Shown here: in pieces, positions 43,991 through 57,000 of the stretch
Layout of the letters: every line of letters begins with the position of its first letter
Position numbering within the stretch: the stretch's first letter is position 1
Source: Allodiplogaster sudhausi
Lineage: Eukaryota; Nematoda; Chromadorea; Rhabditida; Diplogasteridae
Reading direction: 5' to 3'
NCBI GenBank assembly: GCA_945643635.1
Contig: CALZFC010000021.1
Location: forward strand, 1,921,001 to 1,985,000
DNA: 64,000 nt
Notes under the pieces: generated by a model
What the model was told of the DNA's origin: nothing
The model's database searches: none
What the model saw: the letters and a program-made list of their open reading frames with translations, nothing else
Made by a program: the position numbers and the translations under genes

Positions 43991-46900
43991 ATCACCTTCA
44001 AAGAAAGCAACGCTTCCAAAAGTTATACATCTATAACAACTATAATCAGTACGTTGATATGCATATATGTATAAACGTATATGTGTAACAAATAAAGAGC
44101 AAAAAGAGAGAGAAGGCAGATGTAAGAGACAGTGAGATGGACGAGAAGACCCGAGTGCGTGACGAGTTCCTTCGAGAGCGGAATGAACTTGCGATGCAAC
44201 GGATGCGTCTCGTCCCATAGCAGACGAGGCTTCAGCGTGTATCTCAAACATGTCTCTTCTAGTTGCTAGAAGTATTTATTTTTTAATAATAAAAAAATAT
44301 GTACGTAATGTAAAGTTTTTTTTTCAAAAAGAACTCACTTTCTGTAAGAATCATGAGAAAGTATTTTCAGCTTTTTTATATTAAATATTATTATTAAATT
44401 TTTTTTGAAAATTAAATATGTTCCATTATTATGATTATTATACTAACCCACAGTTGCCGCTCTGCTCAAACATGGCCGCGTTCACTGCCATCATGACGTC
44501 ACTCGTCTGGAAGTTGAGCGCCACCATCTGCATGCCGTACGCCCAGTAGTGGATCGGGTTGAAGTTGGACGAGTCGATCCTCATTGCCCCGGGGTACGTG
44601 CGCATGATCTGGATCGATCGATTTAAAGTAATTAATCGATATGAGTTGAGATAAGTGGTCGAGTAAGTGTGAGAGTACTGACATGATCCCTGCAGTAGGC
44701 CATCGACTTGAAGGGATGCTTGCGGCAGAGTTTGCGCGCGCTCGCCTCGTTGAGGGACACGACTTGGTAGCAGCTGGCGGACACGTTTGGGCGCGCGCTA
44801 ATCGTCGAGATTGCTGCAATTATGGAGATTGTCAGTGTGTAATTTGTGACGAGGCACAAGGATCACCGTGTTTGGGACACCACACTTCTTCCTTTTATCT
44901 GCTCAACCCATTGACCCTTTATTTCTCTTCTTCTCTCGTTCGTTCCCACTCTCGCGCTCTTCGAATCCTTCACATCTTCAATCTTACTATTATCAAATGT
45001 CTCAAAAAATTTCTCAAAAATGATCGGACTACTTTCGTCAATTATTTTCGCTGCTTATAGGTTGAGAAAGGTGTCTGAAAAATTGTAAAGTTAATAACAA
45101 TGCAATACTTGAATTATTGCATGAGTCTAACTGTCGCTGTCGCTAGGCGGATGGTTATTGCTGCCGCGAGGCCGCCGCGGCGAGGAAGCAACGAGCAGAT
45201 TTGTCGTGGTGCGCGTTCGAGAGGGCGGCTGTGGCATTGCAAAGGACGACGTCGCCATGGCGTCTTCGCCCGTTGACCGCGACGTCGACGGCGCAGTTGC
45301 AATCGTGTCGATTGGAGGGAAGCCCTGACGCACAGTTGCAATTATCAAGCTGTTCAAAAATAATGAAAAATTCGCAGTGTCAAGTCAAGATGTTTTACGT
45401 AATTTTTTTTCTGCTTGAATTCCTCTGCGACTCGCCTTGAACTTGACTGCCTGCGTGTATCCGACCAGATCGGACAGCTCGGGCGCCACGACTCCGCTCT
45501 GCTGCTTGCGCGCCTTCATCATGTACGGTTCTTCATCAGCGGCGCACGGCTGCGACACTTTGATGTCGAATTGTGGCGGAAGCTGAACATTCGGTCAGTT
45601 AGGTCTAGACAAGATGCCAGCAAGATGAAAACGCCACGGACGAGTGCTGTCGGAAGGCCTCCTCGCACTGTAGACACTGGACTCTTGTTCATGCCGCTGG
45701 TGGAGATGGTGGGCACGCTCTGAGTGCCGGGCGGCTTGGAAGGAGGCGCAGCGGCCGGTGTCGCGGCGCCATCGCTGGGCTCCGAGCCGACCGAGTCCTG
45801 CTTCTGAGCAGCCGGCGCCGAAGCGGAGGCCGCCGCTTTGGCAGAGGCGGAGCGGCCACTCGTGCCTGCGCCATGGCCAGCTGCCGTGCCACCTACTACG
45901 ATCGCCTCGCTGCTCGCCTGGCCAGCTGTCGACCGCTTGCCGCCGTTGCTGCTGCCACCGCCTCCTCCACCACTGGCACTCGCTGTCTTCGGACTCTCCG
46001 TGTCTGTCCGATCTGTTTGCAAACATTTTAAAGCAATCGAAGATAAAATAACAAAAATTAGAAAGTAATCACCATCGGCGTCCTCTTCCTCCGCATCTTC
46101 ATCGTCAAACTCATCGTAATCGTCGTCTTCGACATCGTCAGCCGTGCTAAAGAGTAATTGTAAACCTTTATCATTGTTCTTTTTTGATCAAAGTATGTAT
46201 GCACATATGTACATATATAGCGAGTGTGTCGATTCCTTTCAACAGTACGTATTCCGTTATGCTTCGCATTTTCACTATTAGTATGATTTGAATTTCTACG
46301 GCGACCTCGACTCGTAGGAGTTCTTGCTTTGCTTGCGACGAAGAGTGACTTGGTTAAGGTCGCGATCATTTCGCGGCGTGCTTGCCGACGTCACTGACGA
46401 AGAAAGGCCGTATGTTGGCTCGCAGATCAGCTTCTTGTTCTAAAAAATCTTTTTTAATCGAAAATTTTTGGTAACCGTTAAATTTACCGACATAATTACT
46501 CTGGGTAATTTTATGATGTAAACATATCTAAATACCTTGATCAGAATACGTTTGCGAAGCTGATTTGGACTTGGCAGATGCGGATTCTCTGAGTAGTCAG
46601 CCTCGAAGAGAAACTGCGACACCAGCAGATCGCCGAGTATCGTCTAAAAGTAGCAGGTAATTTTAAGCATTAAGTGAAAACTCTTTCTTGTAACGTGCTT
46701 ACAAAGAAGAATGAAAAATTGCCTACCTTGAACATCTGTGCCATCTTCGCCTGTTGCTGGAGACTACAGTGATTCTCGAGGCTGAGAATTATAGGCAGAT
46801 CGCTGGTGACGAAAGCGCTTTTCTTGATGATCTCGACCACCTTAAATATGGGAATTATTCGTTTTATTACTGTGCTTTCTTGTGCAAGAATAAATGAGGG

Positions 46901-49900
46901 AGAGGTTATTAAAGATTCCTTTTCTGGTGTGGCCGACCTGTCGAAAAGCAATCTTGGAAGTGAATGTGTGGCCGTGGTAGATGAGAGGCAGGCCGTCGTC
47001 GCCGTCCCAGCAATCCAACTCGACACAGCGGCAGCCAGTCAGCAGCACCTTTACTTTGGTAAGAGGATACGGGTATTTATAATACATGCAGTTTCAGCTA
47101 AACTTTTAAATGTTGAAAAATAAAAGTATTATGCCTATTAAACAGTAGCTGACCTGTCTGTACATCTCAGCGGAGCTTTCGCCCTTGAGCTGATGGCCCG
47201 TTAAGTAGGTGTTGTGCGATGAATTGATGTAGTAATAGGAGAGTGGATGAGTCAGGCTCGATTCATCGGGCTGCAAAATACAATATATGTATGTAGTTAC
47301 ATATATGACAATTCGTCAGCATGGAACCACGCGCTTACTCGAATGTTTTCTGGAACAAAGGCAAAGTTGGAGGGATCCGAGAGGTATCGAACAAAGCCTT
47401 CGAAGGTCATCTGCGCCTTCTGACGGAAAACCGGGTCCGGCTCGTGCTCCTTTAAAGCTTGCCCTTATATGGCTTCATTTATCAAAAAGTGTCGCTTTTA
47501 AGAGGCTATTTTGGAAGAAAACATGAAAATACGTCAGCATAAATAGTAAGTACTTGAATGAGCTGCTGCGAGTAGGCTTCGTCGATGAGCTCCATCTGCT
47601 GCGTGCAAATGAAATGCTTCAGCATCGCGGGTGTCAGGACGTTCGAACGGGAAGTGTCGATGCCGCCGCCACTGCAAGGCAGAAATCTATTGCATCATAT
47701 CAATATCATCCAGATTGCTGGAGTGATCTTCTTGCATCACATCCTACCCTGTGAGCTTGCTAATGCTCGCAACAGTCAGCGCGTTGTAGATCTTCATCTG
47801 CTTATCGCCAATGTACATGGAGGCGACTTGCGTGTTGCGGGTCAGGAAGTCTGAATTATTTTGTTTTACTATATTCTATTTACTTCAGAAAAATATTACT
47901 CAAGTACTCTTTCTAGATTACCATTGGAGAGGAAGTCGGGTCCCAGGGGCGAGCTCGAGCTGTCGATTCGCGACTGCATCCGCGGGCTGTGCTTCTCTCT
48001 CTCGCGCTTTGCGATCGCGTTCGCCGCGGACTGGACATCATTGAAGATGTCCCTGGAACAGCGATAAGCAATAGCGCTCGTTTAAATTTCCCGCCCACTC
48101 TCTGATCTCTGGTTTATCTCTATCTGTTTAATATTTATTGTTGATCTACATCTTTAAAAGATGTGACGACAAAGTGACATAAAAATCTAACCTCAGGTCT
48201 TTTCTCATGCGCACATAGAAGAGGCGGAAAAGCTCTACGAACTCGAGTAGCGTCAGTGGCTTCTCCTGAAACTCCTTGCCGCTTGGGCCGTTCAAGCCGG
48301 ATACCTGAAAGGGGTGTTGAGCTTTTTTCCCTCTCATTATGTATTTTGGCACAATAAACTGTTAGTGAGTGGGGGTAGTGTTAGTGCGTGAGAGAGAGCA
48401 GCGGCACACACCCAAATCGATACCTGGCCGCTGCTGCTGATCGAGCCGGAGTTGGGCGTCTCGCCGCCGCGCGACCGCCACGACTTGGTCGACCGGCCGC
48501 CGACTGAGCGCCCTGAACGAAATGGCATTTGTTAAAGCTATCAATAAACTGCGCTAACATACGCTGCGAACTACCAAAACTGATGGTGAGCCTAGCACTG
48601 ATAGGTACAAAGTCATGCATGCATGCAACACGGATTGGTAATTAATTTTAAGGAACAAGCGTAAGACTGAGACACCAACACGTCCCCCCAGTCCCAAAGT
48701 ACCCGCTGGCGAGTCGGTGATGGAGAAATCCTGCGATGACGTCTCCGAGTCAAGATAGTCGGCCGCCTGCGCCATCTCTGACGAGTCCATCGTGCTTTGG
48801 TCTGGCGGCGAACAAGGAAAACATGTACAGAAGTGAGCAAGATGTGCATTTATGATTGTGAGAAACGATAAGAGTCATATTTCAACCACTGAGAAACTTA
48901 TATGAATAACGCAGAAGTGTGAGAACATAAAGATGCCATATTCACGACACTGAGAAAGGCGGATGTGAGAAACGGAAAGAATGAACGAGATAGAAGACGA
49001 TAGAATGACTCAACGATGACGACGTTTCGAGTGCACTTCAATAAATTGCATTTGTGTGATAAAAAAGAACATATCTTAAGACTATTCTAGCAATATACAG
49101 TTTATAGAATATTTGATCTTAGAGCTGCGAGTCTAGTGTACCTCCATAGCTGCTGCTGGTCGGCGTGCGCGAGCGAGGAGTGTAGATGCTATCCAGGTCG
49201 CCAGTATCGCTCATGGCCGTGTCACCGCGAGGCTTCAACAAATATCCAGGCGAATTGGGGCCGGGCGGGCCGGACTGCGAGCTCATCTGTGACTTGATAG
49301 ACGGCGGGCGCACCTAAGCGGCGCGAAGACGATGGCACAAGTTCAGCGCGCCAAATGTTTGCTCCTTTGATCGAAAGGGCAAAAAAAAAACAGTGGAAGG
49401 GCAACGAGTGCTTCGTCTATGTTTTATTTATTGTTTTCTTATTATACTTCTTGGAAAGTTGTGAAAATGTAGATCGGAGCGATTCTAACAAGGGATATGT
49501 ATGAAAGGCTGACGAGAGGGCTCTGCGGCTGCGGACTCTGCGAGCGGCTGCCGTCGCGCGACGTGCCGCGCAGCTTGTTCTTCATCGCGATCTTGAAGTT
49601 CTTCAGCTTGAACCTTCAAAATGATTATAAACTATAGGTATTCCTCTAGACTGACGCAGCACCCTTTCTTAAATTTGAATGCGTTCAAGAATGACACGTT
49701 GCAACATTCAGTTTGTACCTGTTTCTGGAGCTGCCGAGCTCGTTGGCCGACGACGAATCAGTCGGGCGCATTGTTGTGATGACACTCGACGCAGTGCCTA
49801 ATAAGTGTCGGTCGGAATTTCTAGAGAGAAAAGAGAAGCATAAATCCGTACCAAAGCCGCGCCACGACTCGACTCGCCCACCAAAGGCCGTCAACGCGTC

Positions 49901-50949
49901 GTACGGGCGTGGCCCGACGATCTTCGCAGGCGCCTCTCCGCTCAGTCCCTGGCTCTCAGAGAGACACTCCTGCGACTAAGGTCATATCATTCTTTCAGAA
50001 CATGCAAGCGTCATGTTTTCTCCAATATTTTCGAAAACGGTCAGCATACAACCTTGTACAGCTGAAGATACAACGTTTTCAGCCACAGAATTCGCCGGTC
50101 CGGATAGTTCTGCTGGATGTGGAGAAGTGAGACCACCTGTAATAACGTATTCATGAATAAAACGATTTATTTTTTAAATTTATTTAGAAAGATTTTTTTT
50201 TATTTTTGCTTTCTAGTTTTCTTACAATTAGTATAAAATAGTCGAAACCTTTTGCAGTCCACTCATCCAGAGCGAGGCAATCTGCTGTGGAGCGAGGAAG
50301 TAGAGGAAGTCGTTGTCAGAGATGAGCTGGCCGAACGAGACGCGCCAGCAGTTGACGGGCACAGACATCTCTTCGACCGAGTGGCGGCGGTAGATCGCCT
50401 CAAACAAGGTATTTATTAGTTGTTATATTTTAAAAAAATTATTTTAATTTTTTATTTACTTTATTTCATGACGAGAATAGCAGCGAACCTCAATGTCCAC
50501 GTCGTAGCTGTCGACGTTCTCGACATTCTTGACCATCGTCAGCTTGAGCTCGCCCTCGTCCAGCCCGCTGCTCACGGGTCCCGATCCACCCGCTCGGCCA
50601 CCGCCCGCATTCTGCATCGGGCCACTGCCTCGGCCGTCCGAGCCGCCGGCTGCCTGCAGCGCTTGCACCGAGGTCTTCGAGTTCATGTTTTCCTGAAAAA
50701 AATATTTGTCTTTACTATTTATTAATCTGTAAGATAATAAGAAAAAGAAAAAAATTAAATTAGAAATACGTCACTTTTGGATCCCTCGGTGACGCATAAG
50801 AGATCTTCTTCCAGCTCAGCAGCGCACAGCTCGGGTCCAGTCGCATTCGACACAACGTGCTTCTGCCCGTGTCCGGGTCGTAGTGGATCACTTCAAATGC
50901 AAGTATTCAATTTTGCAAGGAAAAACCCGGATTGGCAAACAAACAAGCA

Positions 50950-50980
<31 letters not shown>

Positions 50981-52868
50981 AATTATTATAAACCTGTTGT
51001 GCCGTGAAGCAGCCGCTGGATGACGTCGAGATCGAAGCGATGCGAATCGAGTGGAATGAAAGTCACGCCATGCGCCATGTCGCGGATCGGATTTACCGGC
51101 TCGAAGCTCTCGGCTGAATCAATACTTTGATAGATATCTTTGTTGTATAAACCACAGCAACTACCAACAAGGAAAAGATCAGAAAGAAACTAACTGACCC
51201 TTGAGCTCGCAGTGCTCATCGACCCGGTCATTATTGTCTGCGGCATTCATGTGTTCCATGTGCTTGATCATGTTGCGATTATGCCGATGGAACACTTCGA
51301 GATTGTCGAGTACAATGGCCACCAGGTTGATCTTGTCCGCATTCAACAGCCCGCCGACGCCGATCCGCGACGAGAAGTGATCCTCGCCGTTCGGGTCGTT
51401 CAGGAACTACAAGAAATGTCTTCTTTCTTTCTTTTTTAAAAGCATATTCTGCACGGCTTTAAGTGAATAATAAATTATATTTAAACATATACATATATTA
51501 ATATAATTAAATTATAAAAAAATAAACCTCAAGCTTCTCCCGCTGCCCTTCCTGTCCGATGACGACGATATTCGGCATGTCGTTGACGATGGCGTAGAGG
51601 TCGCGGAGGAAGACGCCGAAGAAGGGCACGAGATGGCACTGCGGCATGCGCAGCGCTCGCTGCACCGCGTTCGTGTACTCGGTCGACGGCAGCGACTGGT
51701 GCGCCGGCAGAAGAGCCTCGCACATCTTAAGGAGACAAGTACCAACTCATTCTTTGTTTTTGTAGAAGATATGTTTTCATTAAGAAATACAGCAAAGCAT
51801 AATAGTATACACAGTGCACGTTTTAATAGCAGATATATGCTTTCGGGAATCGGTTTTTTTTCATTGCAGGACAAGAAGTTAAAGACATAAAGCCGAGTAT
51901 ACTGCATGAAGTTTTAGGCATTTTCCTCTCAAAAGTAAAATAAAAAGGTAATTTTCTGAGTAATCATCACTGCACGAAGCGTTTTTTCGTACTCACCTCC
52001 TCGTACTGGCGTTTCTCTTCAATTAGCTAAACAGGACTATTTCAACAAGGCAAACAAATATATAAAAAATTTTAATATCTACAAACCTGCTCAAATTGAC
52101 ACTTTTCCTCTTGGCGCAGAGAAAGCCAAAATGGGCGGAGCTTCTCGCTTTTCAAGCCCATTAGAATCTCGACCGCGCCGTTAAAGTTGCCTACAGATAA
52201 AATAAATAAAAAAGTTGAATCAAAAATACTGTTTTTGTTCTTTTGTTCTAAATTGCTTTCATAAGAGACTTCCATTCACGGCTTCGGTGGATTTGAAAAG
52301 AAACAGTTTCTAAAATCCACAACTCACCAATGTTCCAACACGTCTCAACAACTCGCATGATAGCGGTCAAGGCGATTTTTCGGTCATCATGAGTTGGCTG
52401 ACTCACAATGACGTGAGTGATCCACGAGGACACCTAAATATATGCTGATTACAATCCTAGTCTTTGATAATACATTGAATACGCAAGATGGGTGGGAGAA
52501 AAACCTCGCTAAGTCGCTTGACGAGCCCCTTGACCGGGCTGGGATTCTCAATGACCGGCACCGACGTAAGATCACAGCTAACATAGCGAACATAGTCCAT
52601 CGGTTGAATCGAGTAGAAGAGTTGGTACTCCGAGATTGAGAGCTATAATAAATAATTTTATTATTATTATTATTTAAAATCACAAAGTAAACTTGTGCCG
52701 ATAAGAAGTTGTTTCTGACTTGGAAGGCGACTTCTTCGGGAAAGTGAAGGATGTACTGAAGGCGTTCGAGCTCGAGACGGAAGATAGTAATTGGCTCATC
52801 GGTCTGGATGAGTCCGCCCGCCGCTGAGATCGTCGATGCCGTCGAAGTGCTTCTCGAATTTGCTTAAA
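40434..52868 (-). CDS. plc-1: Phospholipase C-epsilon (plc-1/PLCE1 orthologue)
   Basis: Hydrolyses PIP2 to IP3 and diacylglycerol, and couples Ras/Rap-type GTPases through an N-terminal RasGEF (CDC25) domain and C-terminal Ras-associating domains. About 35 exons on the minus strand give, in order: RasGEF (52868-51530), PH-like/linker (51405-50060), EF-hand region (about 49980-47380), catalytic X (47275-46560), acidic and Gly/Ala-rich X-Y linker (46440-45640), Y (45590-44510), C2 (about 44260-43340), RA1 (43210-42660) and RA2 (about 41490-40790), with a Pro-rich tail ending GDTDKR and TAG at 40436-40434. Only the epsilon class combines RasGEF, PLC core and RA domains. C. elegans plc-1 acts in ovulation and epidermal morphogenesis. 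The catalytic His/Asn and Glu/Asp residues of X are present. The N-terminus is incomplete: the exon at 52868 begins in mid-codon, so earlier exons must exist further up; the 7 kb transposon lies there. Confidence 0.93.
41487..41942. repeat. GA and TC tracts in a PLC-epsilon intron
   Basis: (GA)n at about 41487-41512 and a longer TC-rich tract at about 41866-41942 in the same intron; in the transcript they are complementary and could pair. Confidence 0.85.
44499..45590 (-). other. plc-1: PLC catalytic Y domain
   Basis: Exons: ~45590-45430 ([19 protein letters not shown]), ~45356-45130 ([20 protein letters not shown], an unusually Ser/Thr/Pro-rich insertion), ~44815-44697 ([20 protein letters not shown]) and ~44610-44460 ([20 protein letters not shown] then [11 protein letters not shown]). 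These match the ELSDLVVY, YPxGxRxDSSNxxPxxxW and [11 protein letters not shown] blocks of PLC Y domains. Confidence 0.9.
46560..47275 (-). other. plc-1: PLC catalytic X domain
   Basis: Exons carry [20 protein letters not shown] (first catalytic His and Asn), [20 protein letters not shown] followed by GHTFTSKI (Glu/Asp calcium ligands and second catalytic His), [20 protein letters not shown] and [20 protein letters not shown]. All residues expected for an active TIM-barrel half are present. Confidence 0.92.
47380..51405 (-). other. plc-1: PH-like, linker and EF-hand region of PLC-epsilon
   Basis: Exons include [20 protein letters not shown] (~51405-51198), [15 protein letters not shown] (~51112-51000), a PH-like strand set [20 protein letters not shown] (~50890-50775), [20 protein letters not shown] (~50400-50260), [17 protein letters not shown] (~50140-50060), a Ser-rich insert (49980-48420), and EF-hand helices [20 protein letters not shown] (~48310-48180) and [20 protein letters not shown] (~47680-47555). 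The Ser-rich insert is likely phosphorylated and disordered. Confidence 0.75.
50949..50979. repeat. (AT)n microsatellite in a PLC-epsilon intron
   Basis: About 14 TA units immediately upstream (in transcript sense, downstream) of the exon boundary at about 50995. Confidence 0.9.
51529..52868 (-). other. plc-1: RasGEF (CDC25) domain exons of PLC-epsilon
   Basis: Exons ~52868-52690 ([20 protein letters not shown]), ~52643-52507 ([20 protein letters not shown]), ~52432-52324 ([20 protein letters not shown] then [10 protein letters not shown]), ~52190-52088 ([20 protein letters not shown]), ~52026-51997 ([10 protein letters not shown]) and 51725-51529 ([20 protein letters not shown]). The motifs HxxxSxxISxYE-like, SxWVxxxI, NFNxxxxIxxGL and PxxPFxGxxLxDL are the conserved SCR blocks of CDC25 domains. 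Confidence 0.88.
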
Positions 52869-53088
52869 AAAATTATTTGTTTTTGAATAGTATATGCCTC
52901 TCCAGATTCGGGCTATCTTCATCGTTAACTAATGTCAGCCTCTGTCATATTCTTTCCATGACTTCATATGTTCCTTCTTGCATATAATCTTTGCCCACAA
53001 CATAGCAGTCATCTTAAACATCAACACCCCTCCAGTCTTTTTTAGTTAGTATCCTTCCATCGGAGAACTCTCGCATTGTTTTCATTAC

Positions 53089-53267
53089 GTAGTAAACTTT
53101 GACCAGGACAAGTCGTGCCTGGCGCGGCGAATAAGGAAATGGCAAGGAGCGGCCACATGGAACTCTTTCGGTCACGTTTGGCCGACCAGACGTTAAAAGC
53201 TATGCTTGGAAGTAGCAACTGGGAGAATGGGGGGGAGCGCATGACCACTTCATCGCCCTCCACTGAA
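53089..53267 (-). other. Tentative upstream PLC-epsilon exon abutting the 7 kb transposon
   Basis: The minus strand is open from the transposon edge (SVEGDEVVMRSPPFSQLLLP, then IAFNVWSAKRDRKSS) to a GTAATG donor at 53088. The phase (one base left over) fits the exon starting at 52868. When the transposon and one AA copy are left out, the frame stays open for a further 18 or so codons on the other side (60303-60335). The protein does not obviously match the RasGEF N-terminal domain, so coding status is uncertain. Confidence 0.35.
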
Positions 53268-53282
53268 CACACAGAAAACGAT

Positions 53283-53510
53283 GTGACACGGGATGTCACA
53301 ATTTGATGTCACAATAATGTACCGATTTTACTTCGGTACATATGTGTTCCACCCCATGTCACAATTTATGTTCCAAAAAATTGTGACCTCCAGTGAAACA
53401 GAAATGTGACGCGCCATGTCACAATTTTCGAGCGGTGGAGGGCAGCGTATCCCAGCAAAAATGTGACATTGCATGTCACAATTAGGCGGCAGCACATAAA
53501 TTGTGACATG
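53283..53510. repeat. Left subterminal TGTGACA/TGTCACA array of element 2
   Basis: About ten copies of TGTGACA or its complement in 230 bp, often as close convergent pairs separated by 3-6 bases (for example near 53283/53293, 53406/53418 and 53462/53474). This is the layout of clustered binding sites for a transposon protein. Confidence 0.8.
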
Positions 53511-54043
53511 CTCCCACCGTTAGCTCCGCCCCTTTTGCTCTCCCTCCCCCTTCATCCATTCTTCGAATTAGTGATTCATTTACTATTATGCATGCCACTG
53601 GCATTTAATAACAAGAAGAATTATTCATTAAGTTAGTGAGACCTTCAAAAGATTACAGTAACAACTCAACACATTCACAAGGAAACAGTAACAACTAACA
53701 CACTTACAAGATAACCGCGCCGAGTTAAATGAATTTGGGCTACTTAATCATGATAAAATTGAGTTACTGGTCATAAAACGACAAGAATTAATACATTCTG
53801 TAAAGACTGTTTTTCTTAGAAGGATATGTCTATGTTACCAGTTACTTTCTGAATGAATCTTGGAAATAAAAATTCGATAGTTCTAAAATGAAAGAAACGT
53901 ATAGCATGAAAGCAAGTTAAAAAATGAAACAATCTTTTACTAAGATGAAAGAATGTTCTCAAGTGAAATAAACTCAAGTAAAAGAAAATTTTCAGATGTA
54001 AGAGTCAACAAAAAAATGTGATCTAATGAGATCAGACTGGCCT

Positions 54044-57000
54044 CTATTCGGCCATAATGGCCTCCAACTTGCGGTAGATGAGCCCTGCATCTCTTGACAT
54101 GGGCTCCGGAATGCCGAGCAGATTCGCAAGAAGGGACAGCTCTTGTTTCACTTCGTGTGGGTACTCGAGGTCGAACAACCAGAAGCAAGCGAGGTAGGAG
54201 AGAAGCGCATGGGCAAGGTCTCCAGAAACCTGCAGCATGCGTATTATAAAGCAGGTAAAAAATAAATAAAAAAGCTATGAGTATAAGAATTTTTTTTAAT
54301 TTGTTAAAATTAAATTTTTTTAATTTGTTAAAATTACATTTCAACTTTTTTTTTTAACAAAACATGACTGACGGTTACATCGACTCCCTCAAGAGCGATG
54401 ATGAACTTGGCAGAGACATCACCGTATGCGACTATCACCGGCTGCCGGATGCCCTCATTCTTGAGTTGATCAAGAGCCGACGACGCAGAATGATGTGCCT
54501 AAGCAGCATAGTTTACACTCCTCTCGCTGTATCGTCTCTCTTTCTCGCTCCTTTTCACTCACAAGATAAGAAAAAGGCAACAGGAAACTAATGTCACTTA
54601 ACTTATAAGCAATAGGTAGATATTGATTGGGAATTTGAATTGTAATAAATAACGGACCAGGAAGCGATTGTAGACGAACTTGACACGAGATGGCTTCTTC
54701 TTTTTGTCTGTATGCTCGAACAGTGCCAGCATGTTGAGTAAGAACTCGAATGTAGCGAAATCTGAGGCATACAATTATTCTCTTTTTAACAGTTCGATGA
54801 ATAGTTTGGAAATACAATTGAACCTGGGTTACAAAGATAAATACTTAGTACACATGGATGCATTTTTTTCGATAACTCAAAACTTTATAAGGTTGAGAAT
54901 ACCGAACCATTTGTTCCAGGCGGGAAGGCGTTCGCTTCAACAAGAGATCTTCTCTTCGCTTCGGATATTACGCGCAGGGCACGCTGAGACATTGCCGGCG
55001 CAATCTTCTCTTGCAATCTCCGTGGAAAGTCTCCCGCGGAAGCGCACTTTGACGCGATGAAGTCATCGACAATCTGCAAGCAAATTCAAAAGTATATTTG
55101 TCTAATGTGAATTCCAAAAATTTTGTTCTAAACTCAAGCCATAGAGCAAGAAATAACTCATGTAAGTATAGACAAATTATTTAAATGTAAAACAAAATCC
55201 GACAAATAAAAAATCACATACGTAACGGGACTGCGCGTAGAAGGAGTAACGTGTCATTGTTGCTCGCGGAGGATTGTTCTGGCAAAAGCGTATACGACAG
55301 TTTCTAAAAAAAATTATATATCGCCATTTGTGAGAGAGCTGCTACTAGTAGTAGAATTTTACATTTTAATCTAAAGACTCTCTTATATATGACAAAATGA
55401 AATATCTGTATAACTTTAAAGACTCGAGAGACAAAAACCTCTTCTGCTTAAGGAGTTCGAGGTGCTCGACAGAGCCGTGTATCAAGTTGTTAATTCGCTT
55501 AAACAAAAGGTTTTGTAATGCCTTTAATTTTCAAAATATAACAGTATCTTGTAGAGCTTTAACTGACATTTAAATGATCGTCAGTTTCTCTCTCCTCCTC
55601 GTTATCCGAAGAAGCAAGCCACTCTCGGCTGCCTGCTTTCTTCTTGTACTCTCTGATGGGCTGTGATAGCAAGCTTCTTTTTCCAAGAAGAGATCTGACC
55701 CGCCTAACGCGGCATTCGACAAGTCCCTTGTGGCTGTCGATGAAGGCATCCTGAAATGCTTTCTGTAGTTACATCAGAGAAAATTCAGGTAACTAGCAAT
55801 GCGTTATCGAGTCTTTCAAATTTCATAATGATCTTCATTCAGTTAAAAACTGTTGTGTAGAAAAAAAGGTTGCTAACTATAGAACAGTTGGGGTATCCTG
55901 CGAATAGATGCGTAACGAAGCTCCGCGTCTCTTTCGGGGATGGTTTTTCTCTGCTAAAAAAGTGCGGTAAAATATCAGTTGTTCAAGAGTTGAAAACTAG
56001 CGTGTCAGCGTATGTCAGCAGAAAGTCGGCGATCCTTCTCGTAAGCAGGCAGCGGCCAACCCTGTCGTCCGAAATGTCATACGACGGGTCATCTTGTAGC
56101 CTCTTGAGGAATGGAGCTCCTTGCTTGCCAACCAATAACTTCTCAAAGCTGCATTTCAAAAGGCGCTGGTTCAGACGATGGTAGAAGGGGTCTTAAACGC
56201 ATACGTTTACTTGTTTAAAAGGAAAATTAATTAGAAATCTGCTTGCGCCGAGTTTTGCTTGCATACTAAAGGATACAACAGACAAAAGTGCAGTTTACTA
56301 AACAGAAATTTAAAGGCCTGCCTGTGTACATCGTCCGATCTGGAACTGCCGAGGGAGTTCTGACCAACGGTGACTCCGAGCGAACTTGAGGTGTCGAGGG
56401 ATGAGAAATCGCTAAGTAAATTAAATGAATTACTAGCTGCGCTTACAATCTGAGTATGATTTACCTCCAAGCTCTTCAAGATCGCGATCTTTGTCGACTT
56501 CTCTCTCACAAGGGTTAGCATCTTCAACATCAACTGAAAATTCATGAATCTAAGATATGAGCATTCATTTTAGTATAACCTTGCTCCGCTCGAGTATCAT
56601 CAGGAAAAACTGCGTTTTTCTCCCACGAGAGCGCAGTCGGATTGGTTGGCGAAAGGGACTCATTTTTTGCCAGGAATGTGGAAGAAATCGAGAGGGATAG
56701 CTCCTGGCTGTTCATCGTAGTCGAAGTTGCCGGACTCTGAGAAGTGATCCACGTAAAAATATACTCATTTAGAGAGATAGGCAATCGGTAAACCTGTCGC
56801 CATAAACTGATCGAAATGGGAGTCGTTCATGGCTCGAACGTTCTTAGCGATACGGCGAATCAGATCCACCATTTTATCCGTTTCCGACTCTGTTATTCCA
56901 ATTCGGCTTGTGGAGGTGAGGATCTCGGCTCTAATCGTTTCGCAGAAGTTGGTCGAATCATCAGCTTCGAGCGCTTCCGAGTCGTCATTCTCATCGTCCT

